From Lachnospiraceae bacterium (GTDB lineage Bacteria; Bacillota; Clostridia; Lachnospirales; Lachnospiraceae), in NCBI GenBank assembly GCA_017536965.1, contig JAFWCK010000072.1, forward strand, positions 45,570 through 109,569: 64,000 nucleotides of DNA, written 5' to 3'. Below the pieces are notes generated by a model. It was not told the origin of the DNA. It worked only from the letters and a program-made list of their open reading frames with translations, and ran no database searches. The number at the start of each line of letters is the position of its first letter. Within the stretch, counting starts at the first letter, position 1. Position numbers and translations under genes: made by a program. This document shows positions 63,976 to 64,000 of the stretch, one piece after another.

Positions 63976-64000
63976 TGTCCAGGATTCTGGGTACATATCA
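63976..64000. repeat. IS right terminal inverted repeat
   Basis: TGTCCAGGA + TTCT + GGGTACATATCA, the inverse of the left end with four central mismatches. Confidence 0.9.

Larger units (their letters stand above)
62528..64000 (+). mobile_element. Complete IS3-family insertion sequence, 1473 bp
   Basis: The left end reads TGATATGTACCC, four different bases, then TCCTGGACA; the reverse complement of the right end reads the same, giving 25-bp imperfect terminal repeats with 21 matches. The ends are TG..CA as in IS3 elements. It encodes OrfA and OrfB in overlapping frames with a -1 slippery site. The right end is exactly the last base of the window, so the target duplication cannot be seen. Both reading frames look intact, so the copy may be active. 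Confidence 0.9.

Overview
The window is a 64 kb piece of chromosome from a low-to-moderate GC Firmicute. It most likely comes from a butyrate-forming anaerobe of the Clostridia (Lachnospiraceae-like). The evidence is a crt-hbd-bcd-etfB-etfA operon with a Rex-like operator, a Cheo-type LexA box in front of recA, Clostridia-style gene orders (argR-recN; yicC-gmk-rpoZ-rimO-pgsA-cinA-recA; miaB-mutS-mutL-miaA; yggS-sepF ... lspA-rluD), and a giant 2-hydroxyacyl-CoA dehydratase activase. Genus cannot be decided from the sequence alone. Nearly all of it is dense housekeeping chromosome with many 4-20 nt gene overlaps. No tRNA, rRNA or CRISPR array was seen.

Layout. 1-5.8 kb: 3' part of a uracil permease, an FdhD-like protein that lacks the family's Cys pair, argR-recN, a lipid kinase and a PlsC-type acyltransferase. 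5.8-10.5 kb, minus strand: rqcH, an MFS transporter and a GH2 glycosidase as one operon. 10.6-14.3 kb: mntP, a two-component system and ung. 14.3-18.6 kb, minus: the 1419-residue activase. 18.7-20.9 kb: rhomboid-like membrane protein, Nudix hydrolase, queH. 21-25.8 kb: butyryl-CoA operon. 26-35 kb: gap, pgk, tpiA, ruvA, ruvB, a SEDS/PBP pair and yicC. 35-40.4 kb: gmk to recA. 40.5-48 kb: EF-G-like GTPase, two flavoproteins, an unknown protein and miaB. 48-55.5 kb: mismatch repair, miaA, a PLP enzyme and radC. 55.5-62.5 kb: mgsA, a P-loop/HlyD-like pair, yggS, sepF, lspA, rluD, a TtcA-like protein and a tyrosine recombinase. 62.5-64 kb: a complete IS3-family element whose right end coincides with the last base of the window.

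Signals beyond the genes. Three promoters place the -10 box 6-9 nt before the start codon (18584 minus, 18689 plus, 55497 plus), so these mRNAs are probably leaderless. Two genes (1240 and 32591) have no Shine-Dalgarno next to the start; instead a good one lies 50-70 nt upstream with a stable hairpin region between. Four intergenic gaps (25858, 28488, 32515, 35022) hold long inverted-repeat elements. The last is an 82-bp tandem duplication sitting where remA is normally found. I did not find an obviously new defence or mobile system; the most unusual material is these RNA/DNA palindromes and the atypical translation starts.
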